Positions 16,236 through 31,200 of a stretch of 60,539 nt of DNA are shown here, piece after piece (position 1 is the stretch's first letter; each line of letters opens with the position of its first letter). This stretch comes from Saprospiraceae bacterium (GTDB lineage Bacteria > Bacteroidota > Bacteroidia > Chitinophagales > Saprospiraceae), in NCBI GenBank assembly GCA_020631135.1, contig JAHDHU010000002.1, positions 1-60,539 on the forward strand. The letters run 5' to 3'. Made by a program: the position numbers and the translations under genes. The notes beneath the pieces were generated by a model. The model did no database searches and was not told the DNA's origin. It saw only the letters and a list, made by a program, of their open reading frames with translations.

Positions 16236-19200
16236 ATGAAGACTCCAGGAAGAGAAGCGATCGGGCTTTTCCAGAAAACCACTCTTTGTGTTTGGGCAAT
16301 TATATTGTCTATACTTTTTGTTTCAGAATCATATGCTCACGGCACCCAGACAGCCTATTGTATCACAAATTCTGGAAAAATCCGTGTGTGGATAGAGCAT
16401 TGGCACGGAAATATTAGTCCGGGTAATGTTACAAATGCATTGGTTTCCATTAATGTCACAGATAATTCAACAGGCTTAACTACTAATTTTCAAAGTATTC
16501 CAGATGGTGTCGTTTGGGACACTACGATTGGCAATCTACCAGATTGTAAAGGATCCATGAATGTCCTTTCAACCTGTCCAGGTAGATCCAATGTGTATAA
16601 TGATTGGGTATATTGGGATTTTGTGCCTCCTTCTTGCTTTGTGAGTTTGACCATCGAAATTGTCGAAGTCATTGGTTCTCAATCATGGTATTTTGACGAA
16701 GCTTGTACAGCGTTATATCCTGTGAATTTTACAGATAGTTTTATCGATTGTGTTCCACCTCAAATTACTTGCCCAACTGATCAGATAGTGGAAGTAAACG
16801 CCACTGGTTGTGGCGCTAATGTAACAGGTGGATTTGAGCCTACAATACTATTTGACGATTGTACTCCGACACCGGATATTATTTTGGCATACACCGTAAC
16901 GGGTGCAACTACTGCATCTGGTAATGGTCCTGCAAATATTTTCTTTAATAAAGGGGTTTCAGTTGTCACTTATAGTGCAACAGATGCCGTACCATCAACT
17001 TCCACCTGTAGCTTTACAGTTACTGTTGAGGATAATAACGGTCCAAGTTTAACTTGTCCAAATACTTTAAATATAGAATGTAATCAAAGTGGAAAAGGTG
17101 CAATAATTGCCGATTGGTTAAATCAAGTCAGCGCCACTGATTTATGCGGTGTTTCTATGATTAGCAATAATTATGATCCTGATGGATTCGCCGGAGTTGA
17201 CCAATCTGCAAAGTTTAATTCTTATGGAAATAACTCTGCCCTGACTTTATATGGTAATATGGCATTCGCCAATGTTGATAAGTCTTTATTTTATAAGTCT
17301 ATGTTGGAATGTTCTGAATCTCTCGAATTTTCAATTCAAGAGATGAGCGGATCTAATCTTTTTGATTATTTGGTTAAACTCAGGGTTGAAAAGAATAAAA
17401 TTGAATTAGAAGATTATAATAATATATTATTTCTTGATTCTAAAGACAGAATAATTCCATTTTGGATCGAATCTCAAAACGAAGAATCCATAGACTTTTG
17501 GCTTAAGATTCCCGAAATTCTAGCAAGCGAGAAGTCCAAATTTTTCTTAAAATATGGCAATTGCCAAGGAATACAATTCAATTATGACAATTTGTTCAAT
17601 GATGAAATTACTCCCGCAACGGCTTCATTAGCACAAGCCAAACCTGTTGTCATTGGATATGGTATTTCTAATTTACCTTTTTTAAACGACGCTGTTCAAA
17701 ATGATGATGAAGGAACCATTGCAAATAAAATGATGGATTGTAATTGTACGGCTTCTCAAGGTTCGCAATCATTTGCCATTAATGCTATTCAGAATGCTGA
17801 AGACGATGTTAGTTTTTACCAATATGGTACACCTAATGGTGCTTCAGCCAATACTGGATTAGAAATGAATGATGCAGTTGTGTTATTTCTATATGAAAAT
17901 ATTTTAACTGGAGAAATAAGTCTCTTTATTCTAATTGATGCTGCTGGAGGTGGAAATGGAGGAAAAGGCAGTATAGATTTTTATTGTCTTCCTGCATCCG
18001 CAACATTGGATTTTTCAGATGATCCCGGAGAAATATCTGGTATCTTTCCAACTGTAACTGCTAATTGGGGTTGGGCAAATTGTTGTACAGATGGTGCCCT
18101 AATCGGGAATGTGGGTTGCAATTCGACATTCGACTTTTACCCAAGTTTCAGCTCAGGTATTAGTTCTATGAAATGGGTTTCTGGATCCTTGGCTAGTCCT
18201 GTTTTCACAAATTTTAATAATTTTTCTGATCCGGTTAGAATTCAATGCGGAAGCTCTAATCCAGTTTGCTGTCCCAATGCAAATACGGTTAATGTGACGG
18301 ATGCCACCTGTCCTGGTGATAATGATGGGTCTATTGATTTAATTGTGGATCCAAACGGGGCACCATACACTTATGCATGGTCTACTGGTGCAACCACCCA
18401 AGATGTAAATGGCTTAAGTAATGGAACATACACCGTCACAGTTACAGACACCAATGATTGTGAACAAGAAATACCCGTAGAAGTCGGAGTACAAAATACA
18501 CCTTCGCTTACTTGTGCTGCCAACCAAACAGTTATGACTGATTCAGATATGGTAAGTTTAGTTGCAGGTGACAATGTAATTTATGGAGTAGATTATAATT
18601 GTACTAATGACTACACTGTTACTTGTTCTGGATGTGGAACTTATAATTGTGATGATCAAGGTGAGCCCATTTCGATAACACTAACAGTAACTGACGAGCT
18701 AGGCAATACTGATCAGTGTAATATTCAAGTAACGATTCAAAATAATCCTCCTCAGTTAACATGTCCAGACGATTTAGATTTGGAATGTAACCAAAGTGGC
18801 AAAGATGCCGTTATTTCTGATTGGCTTTCGACGGCTAGCTCATCTTCGCCTGATTTAAACAATATTTCCAACGACTATAATCTTGATGGTTTTGTTTTTA
18901 TGGATGATATTTTCGAGACTAGTGATATCGTCTATCATAGTTCGGGTAAACAATCAATACAGACTTCACCTAGAGATGAATATTATAATCTCAGTTCATT
19001 CGCTTTTGCAGACTCTTCTCCTACTGGTTCGCAAACGGTGACATTCATTGCCACCGATAATTGTGGTAATACTTCTACTTGTACTGCCACGATCAATATT
19101 ATTGATACAACAGATCCAGTCATAAATTGCCCAAGCGATTTAACAATCGAATGCGGTAATCCGAATAATGATGCCATTATTACAAATTGGTTGGATAACG

Positions 19201-22200
19201 TGACAGCAAACGATGCTTGTGACCTCAATCCAATAATTACAAATAATTATGCAGCCAGCTTTGCTGGTGGATGTGATGGTCCAACAGGAAGTAGGCTCGT
19301 GCGGTTTACTGCAACTGATTGTGATGGAAATTCATCTACATGTACGGCAACAATAACAGTTGTTGATACAACTCCTCCTGAATTTTTAATGAAACCTCAG
19401 GATTTAACAGTAGGATGTATTAATACGGAAGGTAACACACCGGAATTAACTGCATGGCTTGCGGCTAATGGCGGTGGAATGGCGGTGGATGATTGTGATC
19501 CAACAGTAACTTGGACTCGTACTGCTGGTGCTACAGTAGATTTGTGTGGCTACACCTTTAGTAGAGAATATACCTTTACCATTACTGATAATTGTGGCAA
19601 TACTAACACAGCAGTAGCAACTTTTACAGTAGAAGATACGACTCCGCCGATTATGAACGCGCCGGTTGATAGATCGATAAACTGTAACCCTGGAAGCAAT
19701 GATGCTTCTCTTGCCATTTACTTAGCTAGTGCTTCGGCTTCAGATGCTTGTAGCCTTAACTCTGATATAGATATTAGTTATGTGCTCAACAGTCACGAGG
19801 ATTTATGTGGAGGAACCTTTATAGAAACTTACATTTTTACTGCAACAGATGAGTGTGGTAATACTGCAACTGATATATTTACTTTCCAGGTAACTGATAC
19901 CACTCCTCCCACTTGGGCATCGCCTCCACCAACACTAATCCTAGAGTGCAATGATCCAGATAATCCTACCTTAATCACTGAGTGGATAGATGCTTTTGAA
20001 GAATCCATTACTGATTTATGCGATGACGATCAAAATATTATCATAGAAAATAATTGGGATGGTAGCCTTGTCGAAGGCTGTAATCGCAACACAGTTATCG
20101 TTTGGACTGTAACTGACGGTTGCGGAAATTCAAGAACTTTGAGTAGAACCATTGCAGTTCGAGATAGAATAAATCCAACGTTTATTAATTGTCCAGATGA
20201 CTTTACGGTAAATGTAGATGTAGATATGTGTGGATCTGTGGTTACGTTTCCGACACCTGTTGCTTATGACCAATGTACGCCACAAGACGAATTGGTAATC
20301 ACTCAAATAAATGGCCCAGCAAGTGGATCAACTTTTCCTGTGGGTACAACCTACGTTAGATTTAGGGTTCAGGATGGTTGTTTGAGACAAGACCTTTGTG
20401 ATTTTTTCATAACAGTAGTTGATTCTGATACACCAGCTATTGCTTGCCCGTCAAACGTAGAGGCATGCGCTAGGCCGGGCTTATGTTTTTGGACTTCCGA
20501 TGCTTCTGTAAATCCAATTACCAATGATAATTGTGCTGGACTAACCATCCAGTTCGAATTGTCAGGTGCAACGACTCTTTCGAGGCGTAATGGAACAGCT
20601 TGGAATAGAAATTTTAATGTTGGGACAACCCAAGTATGTTATTGGCTGACTGATTCTGCTGGTAATGAAACGACTTGCTGCTTTGAGGTAATTGTTTCAG
20701 ATTGTGAAGACCCAATAATTAGTTGTCCTTCAGATATCACGAATGCCGTATGTGGTTCTACTCCGCCTGCCTCATTTATGGCAACCGCTACAGATAATTG
20801 CAGTTCCAATGGAGATATTGTGATAAGTTCTTCTCTTTATAATACAATTTCTGGTTGTGGTAACTCACAAACGGAAGTTTACTTATTTATAGCTACTGAT
20901 GAAGCCGGTAATACTTCTCAATGCTTTGCGAACTTCCAAACTATAGATCTTGTGGCACCTGTGATTTTAACCGCTGCATCAAATGGTAATTCTGATTGTG
21001 TCAGTGCAGATGTGGACTTTTTGGCTTGGTTAAATGATAATGGGGGAGCTGAGGCTTCAGATGCTTGCGGGGAATTAAATTGGTCCTACGAATTTGTAGG
21101 AGGAGCCATGACAGGATGTTCTGGCGCGCCTTCTGCCAATGTTGTTTTTACTGTGACAGATGAATGTGGAAACACCAGTACTACTCAAGCCACATTTGAA
21201 GTTGATGATAATACAAATCCAACAATTACTTGTCCATCTGATATTACCCTTGAATGTGGAGATGTTCTTAACCAATCTGTCATAGAATTGTGGTTGAATT
21301 CAGCGACCGGAGAGGACAATTGTTCTGATGTGGAAATTTCGAATAATTTTCCAGAAGGTACAGTATTGGAATGTGATGAATCAATAACAGTAATTTTTAC
21401 AGCTACTGATGATTGTGGTAATACTGCAACATGTAGTGCCTCCATAAGTATGGAAGATACTTTACCACCAACTTTCACTTTGCTTCCTCAAGATATTACC
21501 CTTGAATGTGGAGCAGGAGATTTAGCTGAAAGCATTACGCTTAATTTAAAAACCGTAAGTGGCGCGGCATATTCAGATCAATGTACTTCTAATTCTGATT
21601 TGACAGTGGATGTGGTGAATTTATCCGATAATGCTCAATGTGGAAATTCTAGTATTCAAGAATATCTGGTGACCATCACAGATGAATGTGATAATTCTGT
21701 ACAGGCTTCATGGTTTATAAATATTGATGACACAATAGATCCGGAATTGACTGTCCCTTCTAATTTGACACTTGAGTGCGATGGTTTAGGAAATCAGGCG
21801 GCAATTGATGCCTGGTTAGCTACGGCAAGTGCTACCGATGATTGTGGTTCAGCTTCGATCGAAAGAGAGTTATACAACTCAAGCAACACTTGTGGAAGTT
21901 TCGAAAATCTAACCTACTTGTTTACAGCAACTGATGAATGTGGAAATGAGTCTACCGGATTGGCAGATGTGATAATTAGTGATACCACTAGTCCAATAAT
22001 TTCATGTCCTCCTAATATTACCTTAAACTGCGGAGACAATAATAATTCTACACTTATTGTTAACTGGTTGGACCAAGTCTCGGCAACTGATAATTGCAGT
22101 AATCTTATTTTTTCAAATAATTATACGGGTTTATTACCTTCAAATTGTGGAGGAAGTATAGTGGTAACTTTTGTGGCAACTGATGATTGTGGCAACACTG

Positions 22201-25200
22201 CCAGTTGTAATTCGACCATTTTCATGGAAGATATGATCTCACCTGATTTTGAAAATTGTCCTGAAGATTTAACAATTAATGTTGACGTTAGTAATTGTGG
22301 TAGTAATCCAATATTCTCAACGCCAATAGCAGTTGACAATTGTGGAGTAACTGTTGCTCAAACTGCAGGACCTGCTTCCGGAACTGAATTTCCGGTAGGG
22401 ACTACTACGGTAGAATTTACTGCAACTGATGAATGTGGGAATACAACTACTTGTGAATTTGATATTACAGTAGTCGATTCTTCAGATCCACTAATCTTGT
22501 GTCCAAGTAATCTGTTTGATAGATGTATTACGGATAATTCGTGCTCTTTGATTATTGAGGATATTGCACCAACGCTAGGATTAGAAAATTGTCCAGGGTT
22601 TACTATAACATATGTGGTTACTGGGGCCACCACAGCAAGTGGAAATAATGATGCTTCCGGTACTTCATTTAATTTAGGTACGAGTACGGTTTGTTACACT
22701 TTGACAGATGCTGCTACCAATACTTCAACTTGTTGTTTCGACATTCAAGTATTAGATTGTGCGCCTCCTCAAATTAGCTGTCCGACAGATTTGATTGTTG
22801 CTTGTGATGGGACTGGTAATTCTACCGATTTAACGACTTGGCTGGCATCCGCATCTGCCAATGATGCTTGTAGCTCGCCGATCACATTTACAAACAAACC
22901 TTACAATACCATTAGCGGATGTGGAGATACAAATACCACAGTTTATGAATTTGTTGCCACAGATGCTGCAGGTAATTCTGCAGTTTGTTATGCATCTTTT
23001 ATGATAGAAGATGTAACTAATCCTGTTATAACAGAAGACGCAGAAGATTTAACAGTTGAATGTGATGGAGCTAACAATAGTAATGATATTCAATCTTGGT
23101 TAAATAATTTTGGAGGTACTCAAGCCAGTGATGGTTGTGGTGCAGTTAGTTATAGCCATGATTTTAGCGGTTCACTTTCAGATGCTTGTGCAGAAACCGG
23201 AAGTATTACAGTCATTTTTACAGCAACAGATGATTGTGGGAATACAGCAACGAGTTCTGCGGTCTTCACAATAGAAGATACCACCGCACCAGTTATTAAC
23301 TGTCCTAATTCTATCTCTTTAGAATGCGGAGATCCTGCTAATGAGGCGATCATAACCAATTGGCTTGCAACCGCGAGTGCTTCAGATGATTGTTCTGAAG
23401 TTGTTTTCACTAATAATTTTGAAACATCTTTTACTGCAGCTTGCGGAGATACGGGGGAGTATTCTGTAACATTTACGGCAACAGATGATTGTGGCAATAG
23501 TTCTACTTGCGAAAAACAAATAACAATTGTAGATCAAACCAATCCTTTGTTTGAAGCAAGCCCGATGGATCTAATTTTGGAATGTTCAAATACCAACAAT
23601 AGCAACCTGTATAATTCATGGTTAGACGCCAATGGTAATGGCGTGGCTTCTGATAATTGTGGCGAAATCACCTGGTCTGTTTCAGTACTTGACGCAATAC
23701 CGTCTTGTGGACAAACTGAAAGCATTCCACATTTGTGGACAATCACTGATGAATGTGGTAATTTTTCCACAGCCATTTCAAACGTAATAACGAATGACAA
23801 CAATTCTCCAGAAATTACTGCTCCCGACATCCTTGTTGTAGAATGTGATGGATTAGGAAATACGAGTCAATTAGATGATTGGTTGGAATCAGTAACGGGT
23901 TCAGATGATTGTGGTGAAGTTAGCTTAAGCTATACCTTAAACAATACAATATCAGCTTGTGGGGGTAGTTTAGTTCGAGAATATATTTTTACTGCTAGTG
24001 ATGCGTGCGGCAATGAGTCCACGGCTACCAGTAGCTTTACTATAGAGGATACTGCTGCTCCAATAATTACCTGTCCATCTGACTTAGAATTGGAATGTGG
24101 AAATATCGGAAATGATCAATTGATCAATGCATGGTTGCTCAGTACAACGTGGACAGATACATGTAGTGATGTGGAAATTACACACAATTATAACGGAACA
24201 TTACCTGCCGATTGTAATGGATCAATTTCGATAACATTCACGGCAACCGATGAATGTGGCAATACAGCAACTTGTGTTTCCAATATATTAATGGATGATA
24301 CTTTAGATCCAATATTTATAAACTGTCCCGAGGATTTAACGATCAATGTGGATGTGGATGAATGTGGCTCCAATCCTATTTTTTCTACGCCAGTGGCGGA
24401 GGATAATTGTCAAGTGAGTGTGACACAAACTGGAGGATTGGCGTCAGGCACGACTTTCCCAGTTGGTACGACTACCATAGAGTTCACCGCTGAAGACGCC
24501 TGTGGTAATACCGCAATTTGCCAATTTGATATCATAGTGATAGATTCGGACGTGCCTCAAGTATTTTGTCCTTCTACTACAGTGAGTCAATGTGTTGATT
24601 TCGGACAGTGTACTTGGACTAGTGATTCATCTATAGCACCCACAACAAGCTTTGAAAATTGTGATGATTATAATATAAGTTATACCATTTCAGGATCTAC
24701 TGTTTCGTCAGGTAACAATAGTGCAACTGGTGAGATTCTTAATTTGGGAGTTTCAACAGTTTGTTATACCATCGAGGATGTTAGTGGCAACAGCTCTAAT
24801 TGTTGTTTTGATGTTTTGGTGCAGGATTGTGAGGCTCCGATCTTAATTTGTCCTAATGATCTAGTTGTCGAATGTGCAAATAATAATGAAGTGCAAAAGA
24901 GTAACTGGTTAAACAGTTCAGTAGCGAGTGACAATTGTGATTTAAGTCCTTCCATAACATACGAATTGTTTAATTCTGTTAGTGCGTGTGGAGGTGGAGA
25001 AACTGAATATTATTTAATTACAGCTACTGATCTCTCAGGGAATATTTCTACATGTATACGTTCTTTTGAGGTAGAAGATAATATTGCACCCGTAATTAAT
25101 AGTACAGTAGCAGATATAACGGTTGAATGTGATGGTAATGGAAATATCGATCAATTAATTTCATGGCTTGACGCCAATGGGAATATTGCCAATTCATCAG

Positions 25201-28200
25201 TTACCGAGTTTTGTAGCGATTATGCTTGGTATAATAATTTTGATCAAGTTTCATTTCAAAATAATCCTTCATGCTCCGATGATATCGGTTTTTATGAAGT
25301 ACAATTTTGGGTCATAGATGAATGTGGAAACGAAAGTAATCGCATAACCAAGCGATTTAACATCGAAGATTCATCTGATCCAATTTTATCGGTTCCAGCT
25401 GATTTAACATTACAATGTGGGAATCCGCTAAATGATGCGATTTTAGCATCGTGGCTTGAAGATATCACCGCGACGGATCTTTGTGATCTTAATGTGTCGG
25501 TGGATATTGCTACCAATGTAATTGATCAATGCGGTGAAACAAATACCACATTATATACAATTACGGCAACTGATCACTGTGGAAACCAGATTCAAGAAAA
25601 CAGGCAAATTGTTATTATTGATAACGAAGCACCTGTAGTGACTATTCAGGCTTCGGATCTTTACTTAGAGTGTGCCGATGTAAGCAATGATGATTTAATC
25701 GATGCATGGGAATCGGCTTTTGGAAACGCAGTGGCAACGGACAATTGTAGTGATGAGGATTTAGAATGGAGTATCGAAAGTCAAATTGAAATTGAATCTT
25801 GTGGTTTGACGACAACTACCTCATATGTCTTTGAAGTTGAAGATAACTGTGGCAACGTATCAACAACCACTGCTTCTGTAATTACTCAGGATACTACAAA
25901 TCCAGAGCTTGTTCTTCCAGAAAATCAGTTAGAAGAATGTGGAAATATTGAGGTAAGTCTTACTCAATGGCAAAATGAAGCAACCGCCACAGATGAATGT
26001 GGTGATGTAGATATTGACGTAATATTGTGGGATACCCAAAGTGATTGTGGAGGCACGTTGACGGAGATTTATCTCTTTACTGCTACCGATGATTGTGGAA
26101 ATAGTACAACTGGTCTTGCCCACTATGAGCTTGAAGACACCGCTTCTCCTACTATTGCCTGCCCGTCTGATCTTTTATTGGAATGTGGAGATGATGACAA
26201 TGATCAAAAAATATTGGCATGGTTAAATGGTGCTATTGCGATAGATGAGAATAATTGTAGTAATGTAATTATTTCACATGATTATCCTGGTGGATTGCCT
26301 CAACCCATGGTTTGCAATGGAGGTACTGGTCTCGTAGTAACATTCACGGCAACGGATGAATGTGGCAATACAGCTACTTGTTCTGCGGTCATAAGAATGG
26401 ATGATATAGAAGTCCCTTACTTTGTTAATTGTCCATCTAATTTGATTGTTAATGTTGATGTCGATCAATGTTCAACAAATGTGGTTTATAGTACTCCAGT
26501 AGCATTAGATGATTGTTCAAATAATCTAACTATCAATCAAATAGCAGGTCCACTTAGTGGTACAGCTTTTCCATTAGGTTCTTCACAGATAACTTTTGAA
26601 GCAATAGATGCTTGTGGAAATAGGACAACTTGTTCTTTCCAAATTACCGTGATAGATACAGATGTTCCAAGTATTCTTTGTCCTACCAATGATGTCGTAA
26701 AATGTGCAGATTCAGATGCGTGCGTTTGGACGCCGGATACAGATGTGGACCCGATTTATAATGATAATTGTGATGGATTTAGCTTGTTGTATACAGTTAG
26801 TGGGGCTACGATTGCTAATTCATCAAACACGGGTGTAAATATAATTTCGGAGGATGGCGTAATCTTTAACCTCGGAACCAGTACTGTCTGTTATACTATA
26901 CTGGATGACTCTGGAAACAATGAAACATGTTGTTTTGATGTGATTGTTGAGGATTGTGAATCTCCTCAGATTACTTGTTCGGATCAAATAGATGTTGCTT
27001 GTGGCGAAGAAGATTTATCATCTTGGTTTGATGCCATTGCGGCAACAGCCACGGACAATTGCGATTCCAATGGTGATTTGGTGGTTGATACTTTATTATT
27101 GACGGATTTTAGTTCATGCGGAAATACTTTTGAAAGGGTTTATCTCTTCACAGTAACTGATCTAGCTGGTAATTCATCAACTTGTACAGCTACGTATGAA
27201 ACGGATGATAATATAGCTCCTCTAATAGTAACTGAAGCTCAAGATTTGACTCTACAATGTAATGGTGGAGAGCTAAGTATTACTTTACAAGCATGGTTAA
27301 ATAATGTTGGTGGTGCTACAGCTAGTGATGCATGTAGTTTGCCTTTGATTTGGTCAAATGACTTTAATGGGGATTTAACAGGAAGCTGTGGATCCAATGG
27401 GGCTGTTATGGTAACTTTTACCGTTAGTGATGATTGTGGAAATACTTCAACGACGCAAGCAATTTTTACAATTGAGGATACAGTTAATCCAGTTATTGTT
27501 TGTCCTGAGGATTTGATTTTGGAATGCGGAAATGATTTAAATGACGAAATCATTAATGCTTGGTTATCCCAAGCTTCGTCTGAAGATGATTGTCAAGGTA
27601 CCTTGACAGTTGTCAATGATTTTAGTATGGCAACACAAAGTGATGAGTGTGGATTGACAGGTGTTACGACGATTACTTTCACCGCCACTGATGCTTGTGG
27701 CAATAGTAGCTCTTGCCAACGGACTATCACTATTATAGATAATACAAGTCCTCAAATTACTACAGCACCCACCGATTTAATCTTGGTTTGTGCGGATGAT
27801 AATAACCCAGATCTCATAGAGAATTGGGCAAATGTCTTTGGTGGTTCTGCAGCGACAGATGATTGTAGTGACGAAGATTTAGTTTGGAGCATATTATCAA
27901 CCACAGAATTCGAAAGTTGTGGCAATACTGGTTCGACTTTATATGTCTTTGTTGTCGAGGATAATTGTGGCAATACTTCAACAACTTCTGCAAGTGTGGT
28001 AATTGTAGATAATGATGCACCAACACTTAATCTTCCTTTAGATCAACTTGAAGAATGTGGAAATGTCCAAGTTAGTTTGGAAGAGTGGAGATCGGAGGTT
28101 ACTGCTTCGGATGAATGTGGAGAAGTGACGACAAGTAGTATTCTTTGGAACTCTATCAGCGCTTGTGGAAGTACATATACTTTAGAATATTTATTTACGG

Positions 28201-31200
28201 CTACCGATGCTTGTGGAAACACTTCGACTGGAATTGCTACTTACTCTACAGAAGATACATCAAACCCAACAATCGCTTGTCCGGCGGATTTAATATTAGA
28301 TTGTGGAAATCCTAATAATGATCAACGAATAGCTTTTTGGTTAGAAAGTGCTTCAGCAACCGATGCATTTGGATGTAACTCAATTGATATTACCTATACA
28401 AATCCAGGTAGCTTGCCGGATATTGACTGTTCAAGTAACGCAGGCATCACAGTGACATTTACGGCAACTGATGCATGTGGTAATGAAGATCAATGCACCG
28501 CAATGATTATTGTTGAAGATAATATAGATCCCACATTCGTGAATTGTCCAGATGATTTAACGATCAATGTAGATGTTGATGCTTGTTCATCTAATCCTAT
28601 CTTTTCAACTCCGATTGCTGAAGACAATTGCTCAGTCAATGTAGAGCAAATTGCCAATGCTGATGGAGAAATATTGGAAAGTGGAACAGCTTTTCCTTTA
28701 GGAGATACTGAAGTGGTTTTCTTAGCCACGGATATTTGTGGAAATACTGCGATTTGTTCTTTTGTGATTACAGTTGAAGACAGTGATGTACCTATTGTAC
28801 TCTGTCCATCAAATACAATCGAGGTTTCAACTGATGATGGAGTTTGTAGCTGGACTTCAGATAGCCAGGTTTCGACTTCATTCTCCGTAGAAAATTGTCC
28901 TGATCAAACTTTAGAATACACGATCACAGGTGCAACAGTTGCTAGTGGAAATGATGATGCAGCGGGAGAAGTGTTTAATCTCGGATTGAGTACAGTTTGT
29001 TATACATTGACGGATGTCGCATTAAACCAATCTATGTGTTGTTTTGATGTTTTTGTCATTGACGAAGAACTGCCACAAATGACTTGTCCTGACAATGTAA
29101 TCCTCGAAACTAGCGATGTGATATTTGGTGACTGTCAGTCAGAATTGGACTGGGTTCATCCTACAGTTTCAGACAACTGTGATCTTACAGATGGAACTCT
29201 TGAATTATTTGTTCAAGCTCCAAATGGAACATTGACAGGACCATTAACGGCCCTGCCGGGCGCTGCTGTAAATATGTCTTTTGACTTAGGTCTAACCAAT
29301 TTGACCTATGTACTTACAGATGCCAACGGAAATGTCACTACTTGTGAATGGACAATAACTGTAGAGGATAACGAAATACCCGAAATCACTTGTCCTGAAG
29401 ATCTTGTTTTCGAGATCAATGATGATTGTCAATACACTGAAATAACTAACGATTTAGATGCGATTACAAATGATAATTGTGAAGTTGATTTTGTAATCCA
29501 CGACTACATATTCGCACCATCATCCAACACGCTTTCTGGAGCAAGCTTTAATGTAGGAAATACAACGGTGGTCTGGACTGTTTTTGATGAAAGCGGAAAC
29601 AGTAACACGTGTGAATTTGTAATTACTGTTGAGGATAATGAAAATCCTGAATTTGTAAACTGCCCGCAAGATACAGTTGTGGTAGGTACTGATGTAGACG
29701 AATGCAGCGCTTTTGTCAATTGGAGTGACCCAATCGCACAGGATGAATGTGGGGTAGCAGTTGAACAAACTTTAGGACCAAACAGTGGAGATGCTTTAGC
29801 TCCGGGTTTCTATGATATTAATTATGTGGCTACCGATAACAATGGAAATACGAGCTTGTGTGAATTTGTCATTCATGTTCAAGATACTCAGATGCCTATC
29901 GTGCTTTGTCCTTCTAATGATGTCGTAGTAGAAACAGACATTGCCGAGTGTACTTGGATCAGCCCGGAAGGATCTTTAACAGCTACTACAGCTTTAACAA
30001 ATTGTCCTTTTGTATTGACTTGGTCTGTGACCAATCCAGATGCATCAGTGACGGAGGGGTCGGAAGATGTTAGTGGATATACATTTGGACTAGGAACTTC
30101 AATAGTTTGCTACGATGTGATTGAAGAGTCAGATCCAGATGGCAATGGTTTAATGTCTGACCAATGTTGTTTTAATGTTATTGTTGAGGACAATGAAAAA
30201 CCTCAAGTAGTATGTCCTGAGGATGCTAGTATAAATACCAGCGCTGGAGGTACAGGTGACTGTCTTGCGAATTTTGCCTGGAATCATCCTTCTCCTGAAG
30301 ATAATTGTGGTATAGCTATGATATTTCTAACCATCAACGAAGCGAATGGTAATGTTGTTGGACCGATCGATGTGGTGGCAGGGAATAATATGATTCATGA
30401 TTTCCAAATTGGAATTTCAACAGTTGTATATGATGTTGAAGATAGCAATGGGAATACATCTAGTTGCTTATTTAGTATAGAGGTATCAGATGATGAAAAT
30501 CCTGAAGTCACTTGTGCTGACGATGTCACAGAAGTAGCAGATGATAATTGTCAATTTGTAGTAACTGATGATACATTGGATCCTGTATACAGTGATAATT
30601 GTGGTGTTGAGTTTAGCTATCACGATTATATATTCGCTCCGAATTCTTCGACTTTAGCTGGGGCTAAATTTGATTTTGGAATCACAGAAATCAACTGGAC
30701 GATTGTTGATGAAGCTGGAAACCAAAGTTCATGTTCACATACCGTAACTGTAATAGATCAATCTGCTCCAGTAATTACTAATTGTCCTGCGAATACAATA
30801 ACTCAGGATAGTGACGGAGGGGCATGTGAAGCTATCGTTAATTTCTCGAATATCTCAGCTGAAGATAATTGTGGAGGGTATATAGAATTGGAATATATGC
30901 TATCGGGTGCGATCGCTCAAGATTGGGCTGTTGGTCAAGCTTCTGGGCTTAGCTATCCAATAGGGATCACTACTGTTAGTTACCGTGCAACGGACCAATA
31001 TGGTAATGTGTCAGATCTTTGCGAATTTGATATCGATGTTGTCGACAATATGGCTCCCACTGCTGTTTGTCAGGATATTGAAATCGGTGTTGATTTCAAT
31101 TGTATGGCTTCGATAGTGCCAGAAGATATTGATTTCGGAAGCACAGATAATTGTGGTATTGCATCTCTGCTAATCAGTGAAAACGGGACTGATTTTTATT

